Source: a virus. Taken from it: DNA of 45,786 nt. The notes beneath the pieces were generated by a model, which worked only from the letters and a program-made list of their open reading frames with translations, did no database searches and was not told the DNA's origin. The translations under genes were made by a program, and so were the position numbers. Shown here one piece after another: positions 20,880 through 27,026 of this stretch (the stretch's first letter is position 1; every line of letters begins with the position of its first letter). The stretch spans positions 1 through 45,786 of IMG/VR virus record IMGVR_UViG_3300047172_000008; one strand, given 5' to 3'.

Positions 20880-21041
20880 ATGACGAAACTTTTTGTGCGT
20901 TTTTCTGACAATCGCAAAGCTGTGACGGCGATTGAATACGCTTTGATTGCGGCGCTTATCGCCGTGGTGATCATCGGCGCTGTGACTTCGCTCGGCCACG
21001 GCGTAAGCAACACCTTCAGTCACGTCGCATCGGAACTCTAG
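20880..21041 (+). CDS. Flp/Tad-type pilin, full length (phage-encoded)
   Basis: This 53-residue product matches the Flp pilins of Tad (type IVc) pili from end to end. There is a 14-residue basic leader (MTKLFVRFSDNRKA), a cleavage region A|VTAIEY in which Glu is +5 and Tyr +6 of the mature chain, then a hydrophobic helix LIAALIAVVIIGAV, then TSLGHGVSNTFSHVAS. The family consensus for prepilin peptidase is G|xxxxEY; here the residue before the cut is Ala instead of Gly. AGGAG sits 9 bases before the ATG. Codons end mostly in C or G (GTC, ATC, GCC, GGC), unlike the AT-ending neighbours, and two strong terminators follow, so it looks like a recently acquired moron taken from a host. No other Tad gene is present, so the product would use the host machine. 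It could co-assemble with or poison the host pilus, for example to block other pilus-dependent phages; that is inference. Confidence 0.88.
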   Translation: MTKLFVRFSDNRKAVTAIEYALIAALIAVVIIGAVTSLGHGVSNTFSHVASEL

Positions 21042-21118
21042 CGGCTTGACAGGCGCGGTCAGCCCGGCCTAGGCTGGGTTGCCGCTACCCTGTGGTAAGA
21101 CAGCTTCACAGCTTCCTT

Positions 21119-21150
21119 AAATCCCGTCGCAGCCTGCGACGGGATTTTTG
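21119..21150 (+). terminator. Strong Rho-independent terminator after the pilin gene
   Basis: A 13-base-pair perfect stem (21119-21131 with 21135-21147) has a GCC loop and ends in a short T run. Its GC-rich stem differs in style from the phage's other terminators and resembles a host-type terminator. Confidence 0.88.
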
Positions 21151-21255
21151 TTGGACAACGCGCCGCCGTTTGATTACACAAGGCTTGCGCTTAGTAGGCG
21201 CGGCTTCGTGGACGTTTCCTCCCTGTACTTGGCGCGGCTTCGGCCGCGTCTTTTT
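21148..21255 (+). ncRNA. Possible small RNA between two terminators
   Basis: No credible gene lies between 21042 and 21315. The 108 bases here follow one terminator and end at another (CGCGGC-TTCG-GCCGCG then TTTTT). They contain a pyrimidine stretch TTTCCTCCC (21215-21223) complementary to Shine-Dalgarno sequences, a feature of small regulatory RNAs. The 12-mer GGCGCGGCTTCG occurs twice (21198 and 21231). I find no convincing promoter, so this is only a candidate; decayed remains of a host operon are equally possible. Confidence 0.22.
21232..21255 (+). terminator. Terminator with TTCG tetraloop
   Basis: The stem CGCGGC/GCCGCG closes a TTCG tetraloop, with a G-T pair below and CTTTTT after it. 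It is the second strong terminator downstream of the pilin gene and insulates the lysis cassette that begins at 21316. Confidence 0.85.
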
Positions 21256-21315
21256 AATTTTGCATAATGTTAGAAACACTCTAAGTTGTAGTGGTTCCTA
21301 GCTGGGGTTAAACGT

Positions 21316-21615
21316 ATGGAATGGACGCGCGAAGATATTGAAAACATAGCAAAACAAGTCGCGCGGGTCGTTTCCATGCAAGTAGTTACGGAACGATTTG
21401 AAAGCATTGGAATTGACGATAGCGACATTGAACACCGGCAGATTAACATAAAGAACAATTTTCTTTTAAATTCGCTTAGGGTAAAGCAAGAGGAAGCTGT
21501 TTTGCGTAACAGCTTGAAAGACATTGCTATACAAGTGATAGGGCAAGGAATATGGGTAATCAGTTCCGGCTTAGCCGCATGGGCGGCGCTTCAGATATGG
21601 CAACATATCAAATGA
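21316..21615 (+). CDS. Membrane protein at the head of the lysis cassette (holin-like candidate)
   Basis: This 99-residue protein has a soluble, charged N-terminal two thirds (TREDIENIAKQVARVVSM, then INIKNNFLLNSLRVKQEEAV) and one C-terminal membrane span (GIWVISSGLAAWAALQIW). One-span proteins directly upstream of an endolysin are often holins or holin regulators, and the next two genes overlap it (ATGA). The topology (large N-terminal soluble part, C-terminal anchor) is unusual for a classical holin, so a signal-anchor or antiholin role is also possible. Confidence 0.6.
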   Translation: MEWTREDIENIAKQVARVVSMQVVTERFESIGIDDSDIEHRQINIKNNFLLNSLRVKQEEAVLRNSLKDIAIQVIGQGIWVISSGLAAWAALQIWQHIK

Positions 21616-22148
21616 GCAAGCTTCAATACAATCGGTTAATGCAAATCAAACATCGGTGGTTGCCGTGGCATTTCATAGAATCTTCTAGGCTGATTGTATT
21701 AACTCTGTGCGGGATTATTTTATGTCTCGGCTACAATGCGATAACCAATGCTTTGGCAAATCGTATGCCGGTCGTAGTCAATTCTGTTCAACCAGTTTTA
21801 CACAACGGCTGGGTTACGCTTATCATAGACCGCACGCGAAAAAATTTCTGCGACGTGAAACCGTCGCGCATCATGTTTCAAGAATATAACCTTGATGCGT
21901 CGCACACAGTTCCTTTCGTCATTCCGGTCAATTCGCAAAACTTTGTGTGGCCTTATATCGGCCGTCAGATTGTCGCGCTCGGCTTGATACGCGAAAAAGA
22001 TTTGACGCCAGGACCGTGGCAGATTGTCACAACGCAAAACGAAGATTGCAACTGGATTGATTGGCTTGCTGGCGGTCGCGAGTTCACGTCTAAGCCTGTA
22101 ACCATAAACATTCCGTTATTGCCATTGTCAGAAGGTCAAGTCAAATGA
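21612..22148 (+). CDS. Membrane-anchored hypothetical protein of the lysis cassette
   Basis: This 178-residue protein begins in an ATGA overlap at 21612. It has a basic N-terminus, one membrane span (LIVLTLCGIILCLGYNAI) and a periplasmic-type domain with two cysteines (NFCDVKP, then NEDCNWIDW) that could form a disulfide. The order holin-like gene, this gene, then endolysin suggests a spanin-like or accessory lysis role, but no lipobox is visible, so that remains inference. Confidence 0.58.
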   Translation: MSKLQYNRLMQIKHRWLPWHFIESSRLIVLTLCGIILCLGYNAITNALANRMPVVVNSVQPVLHNGWVTLIIDRTRKNFCDVKPSRIMFQEYNLDASHTVPFVIPVNSQNFVWPYIGRQIVALGLIREKDLTPGPWQIVTTQNEDCNWIDWLAGGREFTSKPVTINIPLLPLSEGQVK

Positions 22149-22633
22149 ACGGCTTAAACGTTTCGCAAATAAAACAAAATGTTATCATCCCCACGCTTGA
22201 ATTGCTAACGCCAATACTTTACTCGCTTGACGCTGTAAATTTGCTTGCTGGCACAATGCTAGTCGAAAGCGGCGGCGTGTATATTCGTCAGCTTGGAACT
22301 GGCCCTGCTGTGGGCATTTTTCAAATGGAAAAAGCTACGCATGACGATTGCTACAATACGTTTTTGAATTACATTTCACAGTCGGAATTAAAGCGCGCTG
22401 TTATTTCTTTGCTTGCGGCTGAACCTGTTTTGCCGATGGACCAATTAGCCGGAAATCTTTTTTATGCGGCGGCTATGTGTCGGGTCAAATATTATCGTTG
22501 TCCGCAAGCATTACCTAGTGCTACAGATGCGCTCGGTTTAGCAAATTATCACAAGACATGGTATAACACGGCGGCAGGCGCGACGGTCGTTTCTGAAAGC
22601 CAATATCTTTTTCAACAAGCTATTGAAGCATAG
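22145..22633 (+). CDS. Endolysin, lysozyme-fold (transglycosylase-like)
   Basis: This 162-residue protein shows the lysozyme-superfamily layout in its first 70 residues: a helix AVNLLAGTMLVESGG with the likely catalytic Glu41, then GTGPAVGIFQME (51-62), matching the ESxGxxx...GxFQxE spacing of soluble lytic transglycosylases. The rest is helical with NYHKTWYNTAAG near the end. It should cleave peptidoglycan. No signal peptide is visible, so release would depend on the upstream membrane proteins. It overlaps the previous gene by 4 bases. Confidence 0.72.
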   Translation: MNGLNVSQIKQNVIIPTLELLTPILYSLDAVNLLAGTMLVESGGVYIRQLGTGPAVGIFQMEKATHDDCYNTFLNYISQSELKRAVISLLAAEPVLPMDQLAGNLFYAAAMCRVKYYRCPQALPSATDALGLANYHKTWYNTAAGATVVSESQYLFQQAIEA

Positions 22634-22640
22634 GTGATTT

Positions 22641-22931
22641 ATGAACGCGAGCGTAAAAGGCGGCGGTAGCGTTTTTAAACATTGGCTGGAATGGCTGAAA
22701 GAACTATTGCAAAGCGGATGGCTTACGCAAGCTGAATTGCGTATCATCCGCGCCGTGATTAAGGCGTTTCATCAGAAAGTACCGAATGGCGGTCAGCCTA
22801 AGATTAAAGGCATGTTGACGGCAGAGCATTCCATAGCTTTGCGGGCAATGGCAAATCGTCATGCGTCAAGCCCTGAAGTTTCAAACGCTTTGAACAAAGC
22901 GGCCGATGAAGTAGAAGATAAATTAAAGTGA
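22641..22931 (+). CDS. Hypothetical protein, 96 residues
   Basis: The product is helical and basic, with HWLEWLKELLQSGWLTQAEL followed by IRAVIKAFHQKV and AMANRHASSPEVSNALNK. No membrane span or enzyme motif is seen. It lies between the endolysin and the sulfotransferase-like gene and overlaps the latter by GTGA. The role is unknown. Confidence 0.6.
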   Translation: MNASVKGGGSVFKHWLEWLKELLQSGWLTQAELRIIRAVIKAFHQKVPNGGQPKIKGMLTAEHSIALRAMANRHASSPEVSNALNKAADEVEDKLK

Positions 22932-23554
22932 GTTCAGGTGCTTTAGTTTTAAACGGTCAGCCGGTTGCCGAAGAAATGACGCTTATCATTAGCGGCATTG
23001 GTCGTTGCGGTACTTCAATGATAGCGGCTATATTGAATAGCTTAGGTTTTAACCTTGGCCGCGTTGAACCGCCTGTTTATGAAGACGCAGATATGAACTT
23101 TGCGCTTCGTCATTTCTACCATGAGGCACGATATAAGGTTATTGCCTATAGAAACGATAACCTCGCAAAATGGGGTTTTAAAATTCCGGGCATTCAAAAT
23201 CATTTGCAACCGCCTGAAATCGTCGCGCATTTTCGTAAGCCGCGCATGGTCATTATGCAGCGAGACAACGCGGCCGTGGCAGCACGATTATTAAAAAGCG
23301 ACGGTGCGACGTTTAAGCATCCTACACATGCTTTGCGTCATGCGTCGCGCCAGCAAGATAAGCTTATCGAGTTTGCCGAATTGTGCGAATGTCCAGTCGC
23401 AGTCATTTCGTATGAAAAGTTTGTTTTGAATGCAAAACCGCACGTTGAATTTTTGGCCGGGTTTACTGGCATAAAGCTGACCGACGAAGCTTTACAAAAA
23501 GCCGTTGACTTAGTAATGCCGAATAATCCGCAATACGCTTTAGCTTTTCAATAA
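22928..23554 (+). CDS. Sulfotransferase-like P-loop protein
   Basis: This 208-residue protein has the sulfotransferase 5'-phosphosulfate loop SGIGRCGTSMIAAILNSLG (22-40), preceded by the strand MTLII and followed by an aliphatic helix. Later come KWGFKIPGI and PRMVIMQRDNAAVAARLLK, which occupy the position of the 3'-phosphate site, then VAVISYEKF near the end. It is short but covers the core fold. Sulfotransferases move sulfate from PAPS to hydroxyls or amines on glycans and other acceptors. In a phage it could alter a host surface glycan or a virion glycan, or be a kinase-like relative using the same P-loop. Start is GTG (GTGA overlap); ATG at 22976 is an alternative. Confidence 0.68.
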   Translation: MSSGALVLNGQPVAEEMTLIISGIGRCGTSMIAAILNSLGFNLGRVEPPVYEDADMNFALRHFYHEARYKVIAYRNDNLAKWGFKIPGIQNHLQPPEIVAHFRKPRMVIMQRDNAAVAARLLKSDGATFKHPTHALRHASRQQDKLIEFAELCECPVAVISYEKFVLNAKPHVEFLAGFTGIKLTDEALQKAVDLVMPNNPQYALAFQ

Positions 23555-23609
23555 CTGGTGAGGGTATGGGCCGGTTATATTTTTCAACCATGCCATAGGA
23601 GATTGTGAA

Positions 23610-23918
23610 ATGAGTGCTTCTGCCGTTACTTCTGTTATCTCGCTTGCACCGACTGTTTTGAGCGGGATTGAAACCATCGCGAATGACGTAGCAAGCGATG
23701 CCGCTGCCCACAAAACCGTGCTTCAGACTGCTTCTGATGCGCTTGGCTCGGCTTTGACTTCGGCAACCGCTATCGCCAATTCTGGCGGCGTCGGTCACAA
23801 CGATGCGAACAACATCAACGTTTCGGTGCAGGCGGTTTCGCTGGCACAGGAATTGATTGCGCCTGCCGAAGCCGCCTATAACGCCTTCAAGGCTTTGCTT
23901 GCGGAACTACACATTTAG
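23610..23918 (+). CDS. Alanine/serine-rich protein, 102 residues, own terminator
   Basis: AGGAG lies before the ATG, and a strong terminator follows, so this gene forms a separate unit. The protein is built from helix-friendly small residues (TVLSGIETIANDVASDAAAH, then DALGSALTSATAIANSGG and VSLAQELIAPAEAAYNAFKA), with no cysteine. Codons often end in C, and the gene is more GC-rich than its neighbours, like the pilin gene. Function is unknown; it may be an abundant small structural or secreted protein. The 55-base gap before it is AT-rich and may hold its promoter. Confidence 0.65.
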   Translation: MSASAVTSVISLAPTVLSGIETIANDVASDAAAHKTVLQTASDALGSALTSATAIANSGGVGHNDANNINVSVQAVSLAQELIAPAEAAYNAFKALLAELHI

Positions 23919-23938
23919 CGCCTAGTCTACCAGGGCTT

Positions 23939-23967
23939 GCCGGGCTGGGAAACCGGCCCGGCTTTTT
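23939..23967 (+). terminator. Strong Rho-independent terminator
   Basis: A 10-base-pair stem (one G-T pair) closes a GAAA tetraloop, 23939-23962, followed by TTTTT. It ends the transcript of the gene at 23610. Confidence 0.9.
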
Positions 23968-23978
23968 GTGAGGTAGAA

Positions 23979-24362
23979 ATGAGTTGTTCAACAGCCGGTC
24001 AGTCTGTCGCGGGCGATGCCTTTAAACGACAATGGCAAGTCGGCAATATGAGCGACGCTGTTCCGCCTGTTTTTGTTCCTTACAATTTGACGGGTTGTGT
24101 TGCAGGATACGGTTTAATATCGCCTGATCCTGACAATCAATATTCGATTTTTCAAGCGGCCTCAAACGATGCGAGCGGGCAAATAACGATAACAAACCCG
24201 GCTACGGGAAGCATCGCTTTGACGGTTGCTGAAGCTACAACCGAAACATGGCCTAACACGTTGGCGAAAGGTGCGTTGAAAATTGTATTTTCTGACGGCA
24301 CCGCGCAAACGGTTTATACAGAGTTTTTCTTAATTTCGGCGCAAGTAGTCGATAATGTCTAA
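23979..24362 (+). CDS. Accessory virion protein, beta-rich, 127 residues
   Basis: The ATG at 23979 has GAGG 6-7 bases upstream, immediately after the terminator. The product is a probable Ig-like or BppU-N-type beta domain: KRQWQVGNMSD, SIFQAASNDASGQITI, TNPATGSIALTVAEATTETW, then LKIVFSDGTAQTVYTEFFLI. Such small domains occur at the base of host-binding complexes. It is the first of five genes that look like virion accessories. Overlap with the next gene is 8 bases. Confidence 0.62.
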   Translation: MSCSTAGQSVAGDAFKRQWQVGNMSDAVPPVFVPYNLTGCVAGYGLISPDPDNQYSIFQAASNDASGQITITNPATGSIALTVAEATTETWPNTLAKGALKIVFSDGTAQTVYTEFFLISAQVVDNV

Positions 24363-24813
24363 TAGCGTCACACAAGTCATTGTAGACGTGCCAGGACCGA
24401 TTACGGTTGTGCTAGTGCTGGAACAAGGCCCGCCCGGTCCCCAAGGCCCTGTAGGACCGTCAGGCGGCGCATCGTTTCCGGTTGTGCTTTCGGCCGTTGT
24501 GAGCGGCGGGCAAGCCGTCGCGCTTTCTGGCGGTCTAGGTCAGCCTGCAAAAGCCGATACTGCCCAAGATGCCGCGCTATTTGTGGGCATTGCCATCCAG
24601 GGCGGTCTAGCTGGGGGGACAATCGCGGTTTGCGGAAACGGCTTGGTTACTGAAACCGGCTGGGATTGGATACCGGGCGAGTCTATTTTTCTTGACTCAA
24701 CCGGCCTATTAACTCAAACCTTCCCTAATGCTGGCGTGATATTTGCAGTTGCAGAAGCGATAGGACCGACAACCGTTTTCGTTAGACCGTCTTTACCAGT
24801 CACAATCGAATAA
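24355..24813 (+). CDS. Collagen-like-neck virion protein, 152 residues
   Basis: After a short strand segment (TQVIVDVPGPITVVLVLE) the chain has a collagen-type stretch GPPGPQGPVGPSG, five Gly-x-y triplets, then a beta-rich domain of about 100 residues with many Gly/Ala (FVGIAIQGGLAGGTIAVCG). Collagen repeats are common in phage fibres, where they trimerise a distal domain. It probably forms part of a surface appendage with the proteins encoded next. Confidence 0.65.
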   Translation: MSNSVTQVIVDVPGPITVVLVLEQGPPGPQGPVGPSGGASFPVVLSAVVSGGQAVALSGGLGQPAKADTAQDAALFVGIAIQGGLAGGTIAVCGNGLVTETGWDWIPGESIFLDSTGLLTQTFPNAGVIFAVAEAIGPTTVFVRPSLPVTIE

Positions 24814-24828
24814 GAAAGGCTTTTCAAC

Positions 24829-25341
24829 ATGGCGTCAGGCAACACGTTTATTTCTTGGGTTGGCGGTCAGCTTAAGCTTTTGACGGCTTCGCTTTTGGGC
24901 GGTGCGGGCAATGCAAACACTATTCCTCAGTTGAACGCGAGCGGTCAGCTTGACTTGACAATGATGCCTAACGGCATTGGTCCTAATACGGCCGTCATTG
25001 CGGCAAGTGAGGCAATCGCGGCCGGTGCATTGGTCAATGTTTATACAAACGCTGGCGCTGTTGCGGTACGAAATGCCGACAACAGCAATACAGCAAAATC
25101 CGCAAACGGTTTCGTTTTGGCGGCTTTCGCGAGTGCTGCTAACGCAACGGTTTATTTGACGGGTCAAATAACCGGCTTAACTGGTTTAACTCCGGGCGCT
25201 ACGTATTATCTCGGCACAGTTGGGACGCCAATTTTAGCGGCTAATTTGCCGACTACAACGGGAACGCTATTGCAGCAAGTTGGCGTTGCGCTTTCGGCAA
25301 CTATTTTGGAATTTGCGCCACAAGCCGCCGTTGCACAGTAG
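24829..25341 (+). CDS. Virion accessory protein with shared N-terminal module, 170 residues
   Basis: Residues 1-45 (SGNTFISWVGGQLKLLTASL, then QLNASGQLDLTMMP) resemble the start of the next two proteins, with the order hydrophobic helix, GLNASG-like turn and a D-x-(T/S)-x-x-P end. This suggests a common attachment module. The rest is Ala/Gly/Thr-rich beta structure with GLTPGATYYLGT, as in trimeric fibre or decoration proteins. It lies 15 bases after the collagen-like gene. Confidence 0.62.
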   Translation: MASGNTFISWVGGQLKLLTASLLGGAGNANTIPQLNASGQLDLTMMPNGIGPNTAVIAASEAIAAGALVNVYTNAGAVAVRNADNSNTAKSANGFVLAAFASAANATVYLTGQITGLTGLTPGATYYLGTVGTPILAANLPTTTGTLLQQVGVALSATILEFAPQAAVAQ

Positions 25342-25350
25342 TTTTGAAAC

Positions 25351-25935
25351 GTGGCATTAGGCCAAAGCAGTTCAACTTTTGTTGATATAGTCAACGGAGT
25401 TAGAACACGTTTTACAGCACTGACGGCGAGTTTGGGCGTGGCTAGTGCTGGGCAAGTTGTCGGCTTGAATGCTTCTGGCGTTATTGATCCGTCAATGATG
25501 CCTGCATGTGCTTTGTATCAAGGCAGCGCGGCGGCTGTGACCGCGCCAGCTTCTACGTCGTTTACGCAAGCCGGTCTAGCTGTGCCTTTTACACCTAAAG
25601 TAACTGGTAAAGTTTTAGTTATGGTCCAGGCGCAAATTAAAGACTCTAATGCGACTGCCGCTGGCAACGGCATAACCATTCAAGGGTCATACGGAACAGG
25701 CACCGCGCCAGCAAACAACGTAGCGGCAACGGGAACAGCTTTTGGCTCGCAAGCAAGCTGGCAGGCTACAACTACGGTGGTAGCTGCTGACGTTAATGAA
25801 CCAATATTTTTTAAGTCTACTGTTGTGCTGACAGTCGGACAATTATATTGGTTTGATTTGCAGCAATTCCCTCTAAATACGGTTAGCAAATGTTCGCTTG
25901 CTTTACTAGACATTACGTTGCAAGAATTTTTTTAA
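25351..25935 (+). CDS. Virion accessory protein, tandem paralogue 1
   Basis: This 194-residue protein begins with GTG (MALGQSSSTFVDIVNGVRTR, then GLNASGVIDPSMMP) and has a C-terminal beta domain with AGLAVPFTPKVTGKVLVMV, IQGSYGTGTAP and EPIFFKSTVVLTVGQLYWFDL. The neighbour at 25936 is a clear paralogue along its whole length. The C-terminal part reads like a jelly-roll or TNF-like head of a trimeric spike, by strand pattern only. It probably decorates the capsid or tail tip. Confidence 0.68.
   Translation: MALGQSSSTFVDIVNGVRTRFTALTASLGVASAGQVVGLNASGVIDPSMMPACALYQGSAAAVTAPASTSFTQAGLAVPFTPKVTGKVLVMVQAQIKDSNATAAGNGITIQGSYGTGTAPANNVAATGTAFGSQASWQATTTVVAADVNEPIFFKSTVVLTVGQLYWFDLQQFPLNTVSKCSLALLDITLQEFF
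25567..25619 (+). repeat. 53-base exact direct repeat, first copy
   Basis: Bases 25567-25619 are identical to 26155-26207, in the same frame of the two paralogous genes at 25351 and 25936. A second identical stretch of about 22 bases lies further along both genes. The surrounding sequence has diverged, so these islands may be kept by gene conversion or strong constraint. Confidence 0.9.
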
Positions 25936-26526
25936 ATGTCATTAGGTCAAAGCAATTCGACATTTACTGATATTGTTAGCGGAATATCAAACCGTTTTAA
26001 AGCTTTGCTTGTTAGTTCTGGCATTGCAAATGCCGGACAAATTTTTGGCTTAAATGCTTCTGGCGTTGCCGATGCGTCTTTACTGCCGTCTTTTGCATAT
26101 TATCAAAATTATGTCGCGACTGTTACCGCCCCGACTCCTGCTAATACTTTTGTTCAAGCCGGTCTAGCTGTGCCTTTTACACCTAAAGTAACTGGTAAAG
26201 TTTTAGTATTAATAACAATGCAGGCTTATAATTCGGGTCAAACCGGCGCTGGTTATGGCATAGGCGTTCAAGGGTCATACGGAACAGGTAGCGCGCCCGC
26301 TGTAAATGCTACAGCTAGAGGAACGGTTTTTGGACAGGTAGCGTCATGGATTGCTGCAACAGCCATAGGTGGCGGAACTGTGGGCGACGTAAACGAACAA
26401 ATATTTTTCAAGTCTACAATTCAATTTACCGTAGGGACAACCTATTGGATAGACTTGCAACAGCAACAAACGAATGTTAAATATAATTTGAACTCACTTG
26501 ATATAACCGTGATCGAGTTTTTGTAA
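25936..26526 (+). CDS. Virion accessory protein, tandem paralogue 2
   Basis: This 196-residue protein starts one base after the previous stop and is aligned to it from end to end (MSLGQSNSTFTDIVSGISNR; GLNASGVADASLLP; AGLAVPFTPKVTGKVLVLI; VQGSYGTGSAP; EQIFFKSTIQFTVGTTYWIDL). The variable middle parts differ, while the stretch around GLAVPFTPKVTGKV is identical in DNA over 53 bases. That mosaic suggests duplication followed by divergence or exchange, as in host-range proteins. Confidence 0.68.
   Translation: MSLGQSNSTFTDIVSGISNRFKALLVSSGIANAGQIFGLNASGVADASLLPSFAYYQNYVATVTAPTPANTFVQAGLAVPFTPKVTGKVLVLITMQAYNSGQTGAGYGIGVQGSYGTGSAPAVNATARGTVFGQVASWIAATAIGGGTVGDVNEQIFFKSTIQFTVGTTYWIDLQQQQTNVKYNLNSLDITVIEFL
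26155..26207 (+). repeat. 53-base exact direct repeat, second copy
   Basis: This is the matching copy of 25567-25619, inside the gene at 25936. The two copies are 588 bases apart and could recombine to give one hybrid gene. Confidence 0.9.
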
Positions 26527-26532
26527 TGCGTC

Positions 26533-27024
26533 ATGCGGACACAAATTGACATATATTGCCCATTCGGCCGCGATGTTTCTTGGATAACGCAAGAGATTTG
26601 CGAGGCATACGCTGGCGCTGTGTTACGCGGTCGCAAGGTTGCCAATCGCGAAGCTATGGCGTTGGCGGGCGATGATTTGCCGCGTGCTCACATGCTTATG
26701 TCTTTGCTCGATTCACATCCTGACTTTCTGAAGCTGAAAGATGAACTTGTTGACGAATATGGCTATGACGCTTTCATTCGGCCAAAACACATGCTTGAAC
26801 ATATTCGCGATTTAGAGGCGCGAATGGACGATTGCACGGATGACGAAATTTACGCGAAGCTTATGAAAGAACTTCGCGAGTTGCGCGGATGGACGGTTAA
26901 GCCTGCTGATAATCGCGTTGTGATCATGAATAACAATCAAAACCTTCAACAGAACGCCACGCTTTCCATTGACACTCACAACCCAGCCGAAGTCACGCGC
27001 GTATATCACAGCCTGTTAGGTTAG
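26533..27024 (+). CDS. Terminase small subunit (putative)
   Basis: This 163-residue protein is directly upstream of the large terminase (2-base gap), the usual place of the small subunit. The N-terminus has a helix-turn-helix-like stretch (ITQEICEAYAGAVLRGRKVANREAMA), the middle is helical (HMLEHIRDLEARMDDCTDDE) and the C-terminus has a Gln/Asn-rich part with VVIMNNNQNLQQN. It would recognise packaging sites and regulate the motor. The call is mainly by position. Confidence 0.65.
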   Translation: MRTQIDIYCPFGRDVSWITQEICEAYAGAVLRGRKVANREAMALAGDDLPRAHMLMSLLDSHPDFLKLKDELVDEYGYDAFIRPKHMLEHIRDLEARMDDCTDDEIYAKLMKELRELRGWTVKPADNRVVIMNNNQNLQQNATLSIDTHNPAEVTRVYHSLLG

Positions 27025-27026
27025 CT

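Noticed and set aside
21092-21301. Plus-strand 69-codon frame after the pilin gene
   Set aside because: It runs through two strong terminators and has a composition unlike a protein; a non-coding role is more likely.
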